Counted from the first letter of the stretch, positions 11,461 through 23,506 are shown. The stretch is DNA of 64,000 bases from Strigamia acuminata (GCA_949358305.1 OX442316.1:17112001-17176000), one strand, 5' to 3'. A program made the numbers and translations. The notes: generated from the sequence alone by a model not told the origin.

Positions 11461-12074
11461 GTAGAGTGCGTCAGGCATGCGCCAAATGGCCAGTGCCCCG
11501 AGGGCAAAAACTGGGGCGTCGTGCGGAGACGAGGGGCGTCACGCGTTGTCATGGCAGCAGTCGTGAAGTAGACGCAATTTTCTCTTTTCTGCTTTCTTCC
11601 AGCACCAATATCGTCTTTGGCCCCATCCCCACGCGTGGCTCAATCCTTCTTCGCTTCCAACCGATTCCTCAGGGAAACGCGTCCTAAAGCTACTAGAAGA
11701 AATCGTACATGCACCGCAAGAAATTGCCTACTACTTGGATGCCGGAAATGACTTGCTTTTTTTTACTAACACTTTTTGCCTTTTAAGGACTGCAAAGGCA
11801 AATTTGTTGCTTGATTTTGCTTCATCTCTACTGGAAAGCAGCCATTGTCTTCTTGGTTGAAACATTATTACATGAAATGAAGTTCAGTTATAATCAAAAT
11901 TTTAAATTGCATACAGCGTGCCGTCATCTCTTGTTATCCGAGTTCGGACTTACCTGATTCACTATTTAGTGACTCACTTTGTAAAAAGGGTTATAGTATA
12001 TATCTTACTAATAGTTATTCATAAGAATGGTGGTCAGAAATAACGGACAGTCTTGGTGAGGTTAAACTAACAAG

Positions 12075-12113
12075 TGATTTTTATTCATATGCGAAATACA
12101 TAGGTGGCGCTGG
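12075..12113 (+). repeat. Possible end of the 24.7-kb foldback family
   Basis: TTTTTATTCATATGCGAAAT then ACATAGGTGGCGCTG resembles 24903-24931 (TTATTCAAAGTAACATAAAGG, TGGCGCTG). The match is short, so homology is tentative. Confidence 0.4.
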
Positions 12114-13086
12114 GGGTACAGCGCCCAAAGAGAACATGGCGGTCACTACACAAAGTATGCAGTGAAGCCGAACACAGCAGGTTAAGTCTATATATTTACT
12201 TGAGGGAGGGAAATTATTTAACATATTTGCTGTCAAAAACCGTGTGGCTGCTTTTCTTACCTGCAAGAATCAACATTTTACAACGATTCCCCATATTTGT
12301 CTTCGAAACGACATATTTGAGAAACGTGGTCTTCGAAATGACTGTCTGAGAAGTGAAATTTGAGAGTTATTATTTGAACAGTGGACGGAGAGCTAAGATC
12401 AACAGAATTGTGACTGCATATATTAATTTTAATCATTGGTCAGTCGTTGCTTAAAGAGGAGTTTCTGAAAGAGCAAGCGGTTGCCTGCTGCCGGGGGAAT
12501 AAGACGTTGCCTTCTAATCTAACCTGTTCAAAGTCTGGCCGTAGACTTTGTGTCTGAGAATAGGCATATGTATGTTGCTTTCAAGTTTAGACTGTCTGTT
12601 TCACATCAAACTACCAAATCCATAATGTTTTATTTATTTATTAAATGCTAATCTAGAGAGAGGTTTATTTATATGACGCTATGTAAGTATGCACATCATT
12701 AGTTTTGCATTGTAAACTCAATATGTTGCCGCTGCTATAAATATTCGTCAAGAATTAGAAAGGAGATGAAACAGTTGATTAATAAACATACACTGGAGAC
12801 ATGGTTGGCTCGTGTGACCTTTCATTTGTTATTTAGTCTGTTGATCATAGTGCTTAATGCAGCGCCCAGCAAATGACAGCAAATGCAAGTGAAAGCAGAA
12901 ATGGAGCAAGCAGAAGTGGGAGCGAAAAAAGTGTCTGCACTGCACAGCACCAAGTCTCCCTGTAATGAATTAACAAAGAAAAGGAGCAGACGAGTGGAGA
13001 AGTGCAATTTGTGAATCTTTAATCAAACTGGAGACGCGTTGTTTATCTGCAAACTTTGTACTATTAGTTAGACTGTAACGTGATGT

Positions 13087-13458
13087 ATGATGGCGCCTGC
13101 TATTCGACTCAGGTGCCAGTCGAAAATGGCCATCCATCGTCTCCATGGAGCATTAGACGACAGGCTAATTAAAATGAATCACCTGGTTTGTAGCGACATC
13201 ATCAAAGGATACGCACTTCCATGCATCCTGATTACTCGTGATGACCACTGCAACACGCAAACCTTGATTTGTGTTGGTCTGAATAACAAACAACAGTTTT
13301 CGATCTTGGACATCTATAGCTCGCAGGTTCACGCAAAGTATCTGGAGTTTGCAACTGCGCAGCACATTCTGCGCAAACATTTAACGTGGCTTGTTGCACA
13401 CAAAGGAAATAAAGCAAACATATACAGGGCTAGAGGGCTAGAGACTTGTGCTTTTTAG
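13087..13458 (+). CDS. Open frame of 123 codons, unrecognised
   Basis: This is the longest non-transposon frame starting at ATG outside tandem repeats. The product begins MMAPAIRLRCQSKMAI. It shows no family motif, signal peptide or membrane segment that I can identify. The last part (GGCTTGTTGCACAC, AATAAAGCAA) resembles a non-coding stretch near 26525. It is probably chance. Confidence 0.15.
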   Translation: MMAPAIRLRCQSKMAIHRLHGALDDRLIKMNHLVCSDIIKGYALPCILITRDDHCNTQTLICVGLNNKQQFSILDIYSSQVHAKYLEFATAQHILRKHLTWLVAHKGNKANIYRARGLETCAF

Positions 13459-13589
13459 GGTTTGTTAAGGAGAAAGTCTTCTATCTTTTGGTGTAAAAAT
13501 CATTGAAATTCGTGGTAAATAAAAAATTGGGATTTGTTCTATCTGTAGATTGGGCGAATGTGAATGTGGTGCCAACTTCAGCACGGTTA

Positions 13590-13848
13590 CAGTGTGTCAG
13601 AGAATTGTACACACGCTATCGTAGTGTGTAGTACGATGTTTTCTCAAAAGATGTCGTTGTTAAAAATGGCGGAGGCACGTCGTTGGTTGTGGAACTTACG
13701 GAAACAAAAGTGTTGTGAATGTTTTGAGAAACATTAGAGTTTTCCTTTAGTGTTTCCAACACGGAAGTTTTCAGTGAAGCAACCGTTGTAGCCAGTTACA
13801 ACAATGGTTGTCGGTTGTGGAACGGTTGTGGAACGGTTGTGGGCACTG
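13590..13848. mobile_element. Short MITE with CAGTG ends
   Basis: It begins CAGTG after TA (13588-13589) and ends CACTG before TA (13849-13850). Part of the interior (GTGAATGTTTTGAGAAA, TTAGAGTTTTCCTTTA) recurs at 61636-61680, which shows it is a dispersed repeat. The inverted ends are short, so its class is uncertain. Confidence 0.5.
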
Positions 13849-14261
13849 TAATGTTAAACGTTAAGGGGAAATGTGTTTTTGGAAGGTTTTTGTGCTTGGG
13901 AGTATATTTTGGCTTTTGGGTTTAGTTACATTTTCCATTGATTTTTGAATGTGTGGTTGGAAATGGTAGATGGAGATGTTAATGATGATAAATTTTAGTT
14001 CCTTTGAGACTCCCTATATCCCTTAGACTCGTTCTGGATTTGAAAACAAGTCAGCAAAGTCCCCTGGTGGGTATTTTTGGAATGAGAGTGAGAGTAGGGT
14101 TGTTTTTGGGCTGCTCTATGGGCAATTAGTGTTTTTTGTTTGTTTGTTTTTTTATTATTTTTTTTATTTTTATTTTTATTCTATCTTTTAAGTTGCTTTT
14201 AAGGATGAAATAGAGTCGGGTATTAATTTGGAGAACGAAGGAACATTTGTATAAAGATGCA

Positions 14262-14510
14262 CCCAAAAGATTTATTTTTACGGTCAAAACATTCATTTTT
14301 ACACGCAAAAGTTTATTTTTACGCTCAAAAATTCATTTTTACGCTTAAAAATTTATTTTTACGTTAAAAAATTCATTTTACGCTCAAAAATTCATTTATA
14401 CGCTCAAAAATTCATTTTTACGCTCAAAAATTCATTTTTACGCTCAAAAATTTGTTTTACGCTCAAAAATTCGTTTTTACGCTCAAAAATTTATTTTTAT
14501 GGAAAAACAT
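14262..14510. repeat. 20-bp minisatellite
   Basis: About 12 copies of CTCAAAAATTCATTTTTACG with substitutions and single-base indels; better preserved toward the middle. Confidence 0.95.
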
Positions 14511-14732
14511 GCAGTTTTTTGGCCATTTTGTCAATTCCAAGACCATCAGCTTGAAATGGAGGTGAAATTAAAGTTCAAAATATGTCCACTGTATTGCCAC
14601 GACGTGAACATGGATTTTTAAAATAGAGGAACTTGTCTTGTTTTAACGTGGCCCGTGTGTCAGCTGTCAACATACGGACGCGGATTGAAACCCATCGACC
14701 GATTTCTTATTTTCGCAACCTAGAAAACTCAC

Positions 14733-14860
14733 CTTAGTCACAGACCGAATGTCAAACCATTTTCTTCGCGCATGCACGGACCATGCTTCCGCTCTCCTGA
14801 TTCTTTCAACCCAACAGTCAGACATTACCATTGGATTTCCAGTCAATTTTGCTACTTTCA
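14733..14860 (-). CDS. Candidate exon on the minus strand (unrecognised)
   Basis: On the - strand a T-rich tract ends ...GGACTGCAG, followed by a 128-bp open segment and a consensus donor CTAAG|GTGAGT. The translation includes KLTGNPMVMSDCWVERIRR and KWFDIRSVTK. The SDCWVERI portion vaguely recalls a BRCT-type tryptophan motif, but I would not assign it. Against it: no neighbouring exon, and opposite strand to the integrin gene. Confidence 0.3.
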
Positions 14861-15159
14861 CTGCAGTCCACACGCAAAAAAAACAAAATAAATAAATAAA
14901 AATTATTTTTATTTATAAAAAAATAAAAAAAAAATTTGGAATGAGAAATTATAAAAATGTTTTTTTTTTTTTTTTTTTTTTGGTTTGTTGGTTTTCTTAG
15001 AAATTGGAGTCACTTCACTAAAAAGGTGGGGGAAGCCAAATGCTGCATCAGCTGTGAAAGTGAGGAACCCCCTTGATGTTTCTCTCACTTCTCTTACTCC
15101 CCCCTTCTCTCTCTGCGCTTCCTCTTTCTTTTCTCTATTTTTATCTTCTGCTTCCACTA

Positions 15160-15860
15160 AACCTGGGCCTTAGAAATCAAAACGATTTTTTTTTATTTTA
15201 TTATTATATATTTATTTTTTTTGGGTGAAAAGTTGAGAATTTGATTCTCGTTTTTCATGAAATATTTTTTTTTTATTTTTATTTTTTTTTTATTTTTGGG
15301 AAAAAATGTTTGAGAAATGCGATTTGAATGATGCGAAAGTTTGGATTTGAAGTTTTGAAGTGGAGTTGAGATATTTCTTTTAAATTAAAGATGGATGGGA
15401 AAAAATCACGTGGAAGACAGATTGAAGTTTGATAGAAGTTTGTTTATTTTCAATCAAAAAGGTCTGTGTCGTAAACAGAAAGGCAAATTGCAGTTTTCAT
15501 TACTGCTCATGCGCTGTAGGGGCTCGAGAATGCTCGGAATGGTTGATTTGCAAACATGTATAATAATTCAAGATGTAATTTGGTCGCTGCAGTGAATATC
15601 GTCTTTAATAGGCCTTTTTTTTTTCTTTTTCTTTTTTTTTGGTGCTTTCTTGCCACGATTTATTCGCACTTTTCTCGGAGCGGGCGTTTAGAAAATGAGA
15701 TTTCCGTGGCAGTTTTCGGGCTCGATTTGGAAATTAAATAAGACCTGTTTACCAAAATTATGATTTAAGAGAAAAGCTGGATCATCTCAACCCAAGATTG
15801 ATATGAATTATTAATCTCTAAGGTTTCTTTGTTTAATGTACTTCTGAGCAATGAAACAAA
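15160..15860. other. T-rich, no gene seen
   Basis: Long T-rich runs with short interruptions; nothing supported. Confidence 0.6.
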
Positions 15861-15865
15861 TTTTA

Positions 15866-16520
15866 ATTTTGGGTCTAAAAATTCATTTATTTAATTAGAA
15901 AATTTATTTTTTGGACAAAAAATTCATTTTTAGGACTGAAAATTCATTTTTAGGACTAAAAATTTATTTTTAGGACCAAAAATTTATTTTTTGGACCAAA
16001 AATTTATTTTTTGGACCAAAAATTTATTTTTTGGACCAAAAATTTATTTTTTGGACCAAAAATTTATTTTTTGGACCAAAAATTTATTTTTTGGACCAAA
16101 AATTTATTTTTTGGACAAAAAATGTATTTTTAGGACTGAAAATTCATTTTTAGGACTGAAAATTCATTTTTAGGACTGAAAATTCATTTTTAGGACTGAA
16201 AATTCATTTTTAGGACTAAAAATTCATTTTTAGGACTGAAAATTCATTTTTAGGACTGAAAATTCATTTTTAGGACTAAAAATTCATTTTTAGGACTAAA
16301 AATTCATTTTTAGGACTGAAAATTCATTTTTAGGACTGAAAATTCATTTTTAGGACTGAAAATTTATTTTTAAGACTGAAAATTTATTTTTCGGACCGAA
16401 AATTCATGATTAGGACCGGAAATCGATATTTTGGACCGAAAATCCATTTTTTGGACCGAAAATTCATTTTTTTGGACCGAAAATTCATTTTTAGGACTGA
16501 AAATTCATTTTTATTCTTTC
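15866..16520. repeat. 20-bp minisatellite with two homogenised blocks
   Basis: More than 30 units keep an exact 20-bp register. About 15960-16120 repeats GGACCAAAAATTTATTTTTT; about 16120-16380 repeats AGGACTGAAAATTCATTTTT with a GACTAAAA variant. The edges are degenerate. Confidence 0.97.
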
Positions 16521-17070
16521 TGAAATCAAAAAATTTATTCCGAAACCCAAAAACTTTAAATCACCACCAAAAAACATTCAATTTTTACGTGTGAAAAATC
16601 CAACTAAAATGGCCACCCTCTTGTACGTTTTCTCGATCCGCCCCTCTTGAAATATATATAATTTTTTTTTTCTTCTGGGGGGGCTAAATCTCGCAAAAAT
16701 CTCGACTTAGTTTACGAAGCTGTTGTGAAAGATGGGGCACTTCATCTTTATTATGGAGATAAATTACAATGTTGTTTAAAATGGAGAGCAGAGAATGTTT
16801 ATGGGGGTGTGATTTGCTTCTACCTGATCTTCCCACCAGTTGTGGCTTCGAATTCAAAATGATTGTTCACGCATTACAATTCACCCGTCGTCCACGTGCG
16901 ATTCCCTTTCTAAATTCTTCGCCATTTTCCATCATCGATCCTCACTTCTCCATCTTCCTCATTTAAAATAAAAAAATACAAAAAAAAATAAAATATAAAA
17001 TTTAATTTTTTAATTTTTTGACCACTTGAAATTGACCCCTCCACACCAGAGGTCAACTTGGAGAAATACA

Positions 17071-17223
17071 CAGTCGAAACTTCTTATAACGAATCACAAG
17101 GGACCCAAAACATCAGTTCGTTATAACGAATTATGGTTATAACCAACCAAATAAGCCATTTTTACCTATTCGTTATAACGAATAATTTGTTATATCGCGA
17201 TTCGTTATAAAGAGGTTCGACTG
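17071..17223. mobile_element. pogo/Tigger-like MITE, copy 1 (153 bp)
   Basis: Ends CAGTCGAAACTTCTTATAAC and, reversed, CAGTCGAACCTCTTTATAAC. TTCGTTATAACGAA words fill the interior. TA follows the right end; the left flank is CA, probably a mutated TA. Confidence 0.85.
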
Positions 17224-17224
17224 T

Positions 17225-18260
17225 AAAACAAAGTGAAGGTCTTATATTCTTCTAAGTTTTCTTTATTGATGAATTGTGCATTATTAAATCAGACTTGACT
17301 TGGTTTTCACTGAATGCAGTCCTGTTTCTTGTCACGACGTGCTGTGATTGGTTGGGAGATGCATTGATGAAAATACTAGGTTAGATTTGGGGGGGTCAAT
17401 GCCCCCCCTTGTAAGAAAAAAAAGAAGACGAAATCTCGAAAACATCGTTTTGTGAAAACGTGCGTTGAGGAAATGAACCGACGTCAATAAATCTCAACCA
17501 ATCACAATCATTAAAATAATACGTTCATGTCGGACATGCGTAAATAGAAACAACGCGATGTGCGCATCGTTTGAATTCGGCGCTGAAGTGCGCGCTCCCC
17601 TTGAGATATAATTTGTACAGGTTGGTTAGTGGCCCCGAGAGAAATGGGCCAATTACAGGTGTAATGAAAGGGTATTTTGTTCCAATTAGGGCGGTGAAGG
17701 ACAGGGCGAATACTTGCGATGTACAAATGAAAACATGAAGAGCTTTTCTATTTACTTCACGCTCAGTCCTGCGAGAGTGCACATTTTTATTTTGTTTTTA
17801 TTTATTTTATTTTTATGTGGGGAGGTTTCAGTGCACTCAAATCCCAGAGGAATGCCGAGAAGACCCAACTAATTTAGTCTGCATTTGACTCGTGACTCCT
17901 TTTGCATTTTTCTTGACTCTCCCCATGTTGGGGCTTCGTGGAACCCTGTTGTAGATTTTTTTTGGGGGTTTTTAAAGGGTTTTATCTTGTTGGAGATCGT
18001 AGATTGTGTTTACACGTGTTGGTTGGCGTTTTTTTTGTGTGCGTGGGCGATTTTATTAGGTTGTATTGAATATTTTAGTTGGTTTATAAATAGTGATGGT
18101 CTTTGGCTTATAGTGATAAGCCTTGAAGGTCATGGTTTTGGAATTAAGATTGGATGGATTAAAAATAAATTATTTCGTTATGTCGTGGCTGGTTCGCTGT
18201 CCGGTGGATTGAATAAAAGTACATGAATGTTTTATTTTGTTAAAGGTTTTGTTAAAGGTA
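17225..18260. other. No gene seen; strongly G/T-rich + strand after 17880
   Basis: The frame of 113 codons at 17885-18226 is hydrophobic because the DNA is G/T-rich. It has no start context or family motif, so I do not call it. Confidence 0.5.
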
Positions 18261-18261
18261 T

Positions 18262-18704
18262 TCCCCGCGTACTAAAAGAGATTTGCGTGTAAAGTAAAAA
18301 AAAAAATTTGGAAATTTTTCAAATTTTATTTAGAATTGTCCAAAATTGGAACATTTTCCAGGTTTTACTCAGACATTTGTTACAGTTTAGTCTCGTTATA
18401 AGGAATAGCGATATAACAAAATTTTCGTTATAACGAATAGTTAAAAATGGCTGGGTTGGTTGGTTGGTTACAGAACACCATGTTAAAAAAATTTGATATA
18501 ACGAACCGATTTTTTGGGGCCCTTGCAATTCGTTATAACGAGGTTAGACTGTATTTTTATTTGCAAGAAATCGGTAGTTTCATGTCGACAATTTTTCATC
18601 ATTTTTGTAGGGCCTATTACAACTCCCCGCGTTATAATAGAGACCCGCGCACTAATTACAAAATTTAGATTTTTTCTCTCGCGGTTTAATGGGGACCCGC
18701 GGAC
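18262..18704 (+). repeat. Three copies of a CCCGCG-containing 30-bp motif around a pogo-like MITE
   Basis: TCCCCGCGTACTAAAAGAGA (18262), CTCCCCGCGTTATAATAGAG (18623) and TCTCTCGCGGTTTAATGGGG (18675) start similar 30-bp units; the latter two end ACCCGCG(C/G)AC. One lies left and two lie right of the 18383-18551 element. They probably belong to an older repeat that it entered. Confidence 0.5.
18383..18551. mobile_element. pogo/Tigger-like MITE, copy 2 (169 bp)
   Basis: CAGTTTAGTCTCGTTATAA on the left and, reversed, CAGTCTAACCTCGTTATAAC on the right. TA flanks both ends (18381-18382 and 18552-18553). Confidence 0.88.
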
Positions 18705-18719
18705 AATGAGAGAATCTAA

Positions 18720-19920
18720 TCTACCGTACGTATGTTATGCTAAATAACGTACGGAACAGTTTTGTTCAGCACAGTACATTACGTGGTGAAAACAAATTCT
18801 GTTTTTTGTACAGTCAAAAAACAAAGGAACGTGCCGCCATTTTTATTCGGCGATGCAAAATCGATTGACATCTCGAATTAACTCATCTTTCCCCCGACCC
18901 GAACTCCCCTCCTGTACTTCCGGCGAGTCACCGCTTTTTATGAGATGACTTAATCATGACAGATACGGCTCAAATTCATTGGAATTATATGAGGGGGGTG
19001 AAACGAGGCGGAAATGCAACACCTGTAGGGGATGAAGAGGTCAGAATTAATGTAATAAATCAGTTGGAAGAGTATTAGGGCTCAGAGGAGGTAAAAAAAA
19101 TGGAGAAAGAATTTTTTTTTTTTTTTTTTTTGGGGGGGGGAGGGCGTTGATGGTGTCGATGTTTGTTCTATTGCCTCAGTTTCATTTTGCATGCGAGCCG
19201 AGTCGTGGGAATTTTAATTTTCAACATTTTGAAATTGGGTCCAGATGGTGGAAACACGAAGTGTGGAGAAATGAGAAAGAAAGAAAGAAAGGAAAAAATA
19301 TTTGTGAAATGTTGGAAGGGGAAATGGAATTAAATTTGATGGCGCCCGGCCGTGAATTTCAAATGCAGTGAGAGAGCATAAATCGCCGCTCCTTTGCCAT
19401 ATTTTCTTTTCTCTTTTTACTCAAATCAGGTGTCAAGCCCATGCATCCAACTCCTTTTGAAAACGCAGCAAGGCTAGAAAGGACTCGTGAGTTTTGATAA
19501 CGCGTGGATGGGATGGGATGGGCTGCACTGCACTACACCGCGCCGCATTTGGGGAGGAAGGGAAAAAGTTTACTTGAGTCATAAAACAAACATTGCTAAG
19601 GCGGGACGAAGGGAAGTGATGAAGAAGGCGATGTAGGTAAAGGTGGGTTGATTAAAGAGTGTGTAATGATGATGATGTCTAGAATGGAATGTTTTGCGGA
19701 GTTTGCGGCGACGGTGAGGATTTTTGTGGGTGGGTTTTGCGAAATTTGTAATTTTTGTTGGTTTGTTTGTGATGGTGGTATAATCGTTTTAGGAAATTTG
19801 TTTAAAGGGCAGGATTTCACTTGCTTTTATATGGAATGGGATTTAAAGTAAGGAGATTATTTGATGGTGGGGGCTTTTTAAATAGATGAATTTTTTTTTT
19901 GGTGATTAAATTGTGTTTTT
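18720..19920. other. No gene seen
   Basis: Includes a T-run to G-run junction at 19110-19141 and (GGGAT)n near 19507. Short frames only. Confidence 0.55.
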
Positions 19921-19923
19921 AGG

Positions 19924-20220
19924 TAGAAATATGCAACTTTTACGACAAACACGTTGGGAATTGTATGAAAATTTGTTTTTTGTGTGTAGAAATGCACTTT
20001 TTGTGGATACAAATGCACTTTTTATGTACAAAAATTCACTTTTTGTGTCCAAAAATTCACTTTTGTGTCCAAAAATTCACTTTTTACGTACAAAAATTCA
20101 CTTTTTGTGTACAAAAATTTGTTTTAACTGCAAAAATGTGCATTAAGGACCCGATTTATGTGCATAAATGCGTTTTCTATACAGAAAAATGCATTTTCTA
20201 GGTGGAAAAATGACTTTTTA
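19924..20220. repeat. About 21-bp minisatellite, degenerate
   Basis: Units of the type CACTTTTTGTGTCCAAAAATT, drifting to TGCATTTTCTA-type units at the right edge. Confidence 0.88.
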
Positions 20221-20359
20221 CACAATTGCACCTATTATCGTTATTTGATTGAAATTTATCATTCTAATCTTTTGTTTTATCAGTGGATATTATGATACTG
20301 CTGCTATTTTATGGACTCTGGAATCTGGAGACTGAATAATAAATGACGCGATAATTTGA

Positions 20360-20690
20360 CACTTGTTGCGCCATCTAGTGTTAGTTAGGAACATTTAGTT
20401 CAGTAAGAAAATGATAAAAATAAATATACGCATTTATTTTCATAATAAGTAATAAGTAAACAAATTTATTACTACATTTTATTCGTTTTGAAAATAACAG
20501 CGCACTTAAATGTGGTGAAGTTTAATTAAAAAGCGGATCTGGAGTTTGAAGGCTCGTTCAGCTGGCGTCAAAATTTCGTTGACTATATAAGGGATACAGG
20601 ATGTATTGACTGTTGGTTGGGATCGAAAGGTCCCTACCCCACTGTCTCTTCCGTCTGTGCGACTGACTCGGCTAGGCTGTTGCTGACCCT
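20360..20690 (+). promoter_or_regulatory. Promoter-like repeat segment, copy 1
   Basis: GCGCCATCTAGTGTTAG is followed 215 bp later by CTATATAAGGG, a good TATA box, and then CCCTACCCCACTGTCT about 55 bp further. The same order and spacing recur at 21086. It may be an LTR fragment, another mobile promoter, or a duplicated host promoter. No downstream coding exon is recognised. Confidence 0.45.
20368..20382 (-). promoter_or_regulatory. CTCF-like motif in promoter-like segment 1
   Basis: The - strand reads AACACTAGATGGCGC. Its partner at 21086-21099 reads AACACCAGATGGCG at the same position in the duplicated segment. Confidence 0.4.
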
Positions 20691-21074
20691 GCAAACTGGT
20701 TATAGTTGCAGGGACTCTGGAGTTCGGAAGCGATTCGGGACATCGGCTGCGGCTGAAACAGCGCGGTGTGACGGCTAGGCTAGGTCGGTTGTGCGGGGTT
20801 GAGATGGTGGTTAAATTTTTTTTAATTTTTTTAAAAAACAATTTTCAATATTTATTTTTATTTGTTTTTATGTGTTTTTAATTTTGTTTTTAATTTTTTT
20901 TAATTTTTTTTTAATTTTTTTAATTCTTTTTTTTTTAAATGGGAATTTTTATTTTGTTGTTTGCGAGTTTGTTTCTTTGAAAATGATGTTGGAGGTAAAT
21001 AAACAACGAGTAGGTCGTGCCGCGGTCGACCTTGGGCGCAGATTGGTGTGGCCTTGGTTGGGAGGACGTGATTC

Positions 21075-21390
21075 AGGTCGTTAGTCGCCATCTGGTGTTA
21101 ATAGTTTTTATTATCTAATATGCAAAAATTGTTGTTGTTATGAAAGTTGTCAATTATTTACTGTTACGACTATGTAAATAACTTGATTTCTACGTTTGAA
21201 AATTGGATTTAGAAAAACTATAAACGAATACTTGGATTTGTTAATTACAACAAACGGTTGAGTTTTCAAGCCCCGTCGTGAGAAAAGCGGAACAACTTTG
21301 TCTATATAAAGGGAACCTAATGTGTAGTCCTTCGGTTCAGCGGTCCATCTGAACCCCACCACCCTGTCTGTTGTTGTATGCGATTGTTGA
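21075..21390 (+). promoter_or_regulatory. Promoter-like repeat segment, copy 2
   Basis: CGCCATCTGGTGTTAATAG is followed by CTATATAAAGGG after 216 bp and CCCCACCACCCTGTCT after that. The sequence between is diverged, but the spacing matches the copy at 20360. A 41-bp minisatellite follows at once. Confidence 0.45.
21086..21099 (-). promoter_or_regulatory. CTCF-like motif in promoter-like segment 2
   Basis: The - strand reads AACACCAGATGGCG, 216 bp upstream of a TATA box. Confidence 0.4.
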
Positions 21391-21394
21391 TTAG

Positions 21395-21650
21395 ACGTCA
21401 AATGACCAAAATGACGAAAACGATGTAAACAAGACTCGTCAAACGACGAAAACTGTGAAAACAGTGAAAACAAGACTCGTCAAACGACGAAAACTATGAA
21501 AACAATGAAAACAAGACTCGTCAAACGACGAAAACTGTGAAAACAATGAAAACAAGACTCGTCAAACGACGAAAACTGTAAAAACAATAATGAAAACAAG
21601 ACTCGTCAAACGACGAAAACTGTGAAAACATTGAAAACAATCTAGTCGGG
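21395..21650. repeat. 41-bp minisatellite
   Basis: About 6 units starting GAAAACAAGACTCGTCAAAC and continuing GACGAAAACTGTGAAAACAAT. Each unit holds the small hairpin TCGTC-AAAC-GACGA. Confidence 0.95.
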
Positions 21651-21654
21651 TCGT

Positions 21655-22575
21655 CTCGAGTGGTCAGCAATTGTGTGGAGTGCAATAGACGTTGGTGGTG
21701 GTTCTTTTTGTTCATATTTATTGTGTTTTTCTGGACAATTGGAACAAACTTGTGCGAATTGTAAACAAACCATTGGGGATAACGAGCGATACTGTTGAAT
21801 GCTGGCGATTAATTAGACAAAAGGGGTCGAAGGGTCAGTCTGTCGCTGCGGTTCGGCGACGCGAATGGAACACAGAATGAATGCATATCGTTCATGTGTT
21901 TATTGGTTTTATCGTGATTCGCTTCCACATTTTTGACATATTTATTTCACCTTTCATTCCAAATTGCGTTTCTTGGAGTTTAGTCGCAAATCAAATGAAA
22001 CGGAATTTTCGGACCTCTTGTGTCCGATCCGATTTTCTTTGTCTCGGGCAATTGAGAATTCATCTCGGTGTCCTTTGCTTGCGGTTCGCTTTCATAGAAA
22101 AGTCGGTATTGGCGAGCGCCTGTCGTTGCCCCAAGCGGTCACTAACTGGTCAGCGTGAGTCGCGTGCCGCCGCGTTCCAACAGCCGTCCTGGGAACGATA
22201 GCCAAAGTGCAGGGAATTCATCTTGACAGCGGTCCCGCTTGTAATAAGATTTGACATTCGCTTCTTCGGCTTCAAATTTTTAAATGGTGGGTGGAGGGAA
22301 AAAACGAAAATATTGGACGAGTTCGAAGTCAAAACAGAGATGGAAGAAAATGTTTAAGTTTTGGTTTTAGATGCAAATGCAGTGATTTAGAAGGAAATAG
22401 AAATGTTTAAATTAAAGTTTATGGGGAAGAGCAGATGGGACATTAAATGAGAGTTTTCTTTTTAAGTTGTTTTTTTTTTCTTTCAATTTTTCAATTTTTG
22501 GCTTTTGTTTTTATACAATTATTTGGTGGAGTCAGGAAGAGATTTGGTACACTAACATGTTTGAATTACCAGCGA
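21655..22575. other. No gene recognised
   Basis: Moderate G+C content with a 106-codon frame at 21881-22201 and a donor-like CAGC|GTGAGT near 22155. No acceptor or motif makes it convincing. Confidence 0.45.
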
Positions 22576-22576
22576 A

Positions 22577-22708
22577 TGCAATATATCGCAAAAAAATTGC
22601 AACAATCCAATATCGCAAAAAAAATTGCAACAATCCAATATCGCAAAAAAAATTGCAACAATCCAATATCGCAAAAAAAATTGCAACAATCCAATATCGC
22701 AATCGCAT
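22577..22708. repeat. 28-bp minisatellite
   Basis: Between four and five near-identical units, CCAATATCGC then AAAAAAAATTGCAACAAT. The A8 tract varies by one base. Confidence 0.95.
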
Positions 22709-23506
22709 TCGCCACAAAAATTAATCGCAAACTGTGGCAGTTTGCGATTCATGTGACCAAACGCTGTAAAAACAAAAGTAAAATGGACATATCGGTGTAA
22801 CTGTTGTTCTCTTTGACAACCACATATGCAATGCAATTTAGTGATACAAAATCTAAACAATATTACTAACAAACAATGATCAACAGAATTCATAGCAATG
22901 ATTAATTGCGTTAAGGTTCCTTAAGGAGCTTTGTTGGCCAAACTGACCAATAAATGCTAGTTGCACCGTCTTCGAAGCTCCATTTGAGTATTATCGTGTG
23001 ATAATTTTCGCATTAATCAAATGGCAGGTGCGCGATTAAAATGTTTCATTGATGGCCAGCTCAGCTGTCCAGACTCCAGAGGTGAGAGAATTTAATTTTT
23101 GCCCCCCAATCCATTGAGCGGCTGCTCTGTGTAACATTATCGCGCGATTGGCAAATGCAGGCTGCACTTGGCTTGTCCGTCTCAGCTCCTTTATGAAAGC
23201 GGTCAGTAATTCAAACTGATACTGCAATCCACTCTGCAGGAAATTAAATCGTACTCGTGGCTGCCTTAATCTCACTCACATTTCTGCTTTGCCCGTGGGA
23301 TTGCCGGCTAAATCGGGACTGATTTCCCATTACTACCAATTCCGAGCCAAACTCAAACTCATATTTATACCTCGTAGAACAGTGGCGAGAAAGATGCAAA
23401 TCAATGCAAATCGTGGCAAATCAGTGTAAATAAACCCTGGTATAGGAAAATAATGAATGTTATTATTAAATCAATATTTTTGACATTTTTAAAATAAATA
23501 ATACAG

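Noticed and set aside
11955-12000. Minus-strand donor ATCAG|GTAAGT
   Set aside because: The sequence upstream on that strand is A/T-rich with stops in all useful frames.
12257-12345. Minus-strand segment ending GCAG|GTAAGA
   Set aside because: Open for about 30 codons but built on an internal TTCGAAGAC duplication; no protein resemblance.
17885-18226. 113-codon hydrophobic protein
   Set aside because: Hydrophobicity follows from G/T-rich DNA; no start context, signal or family motif.
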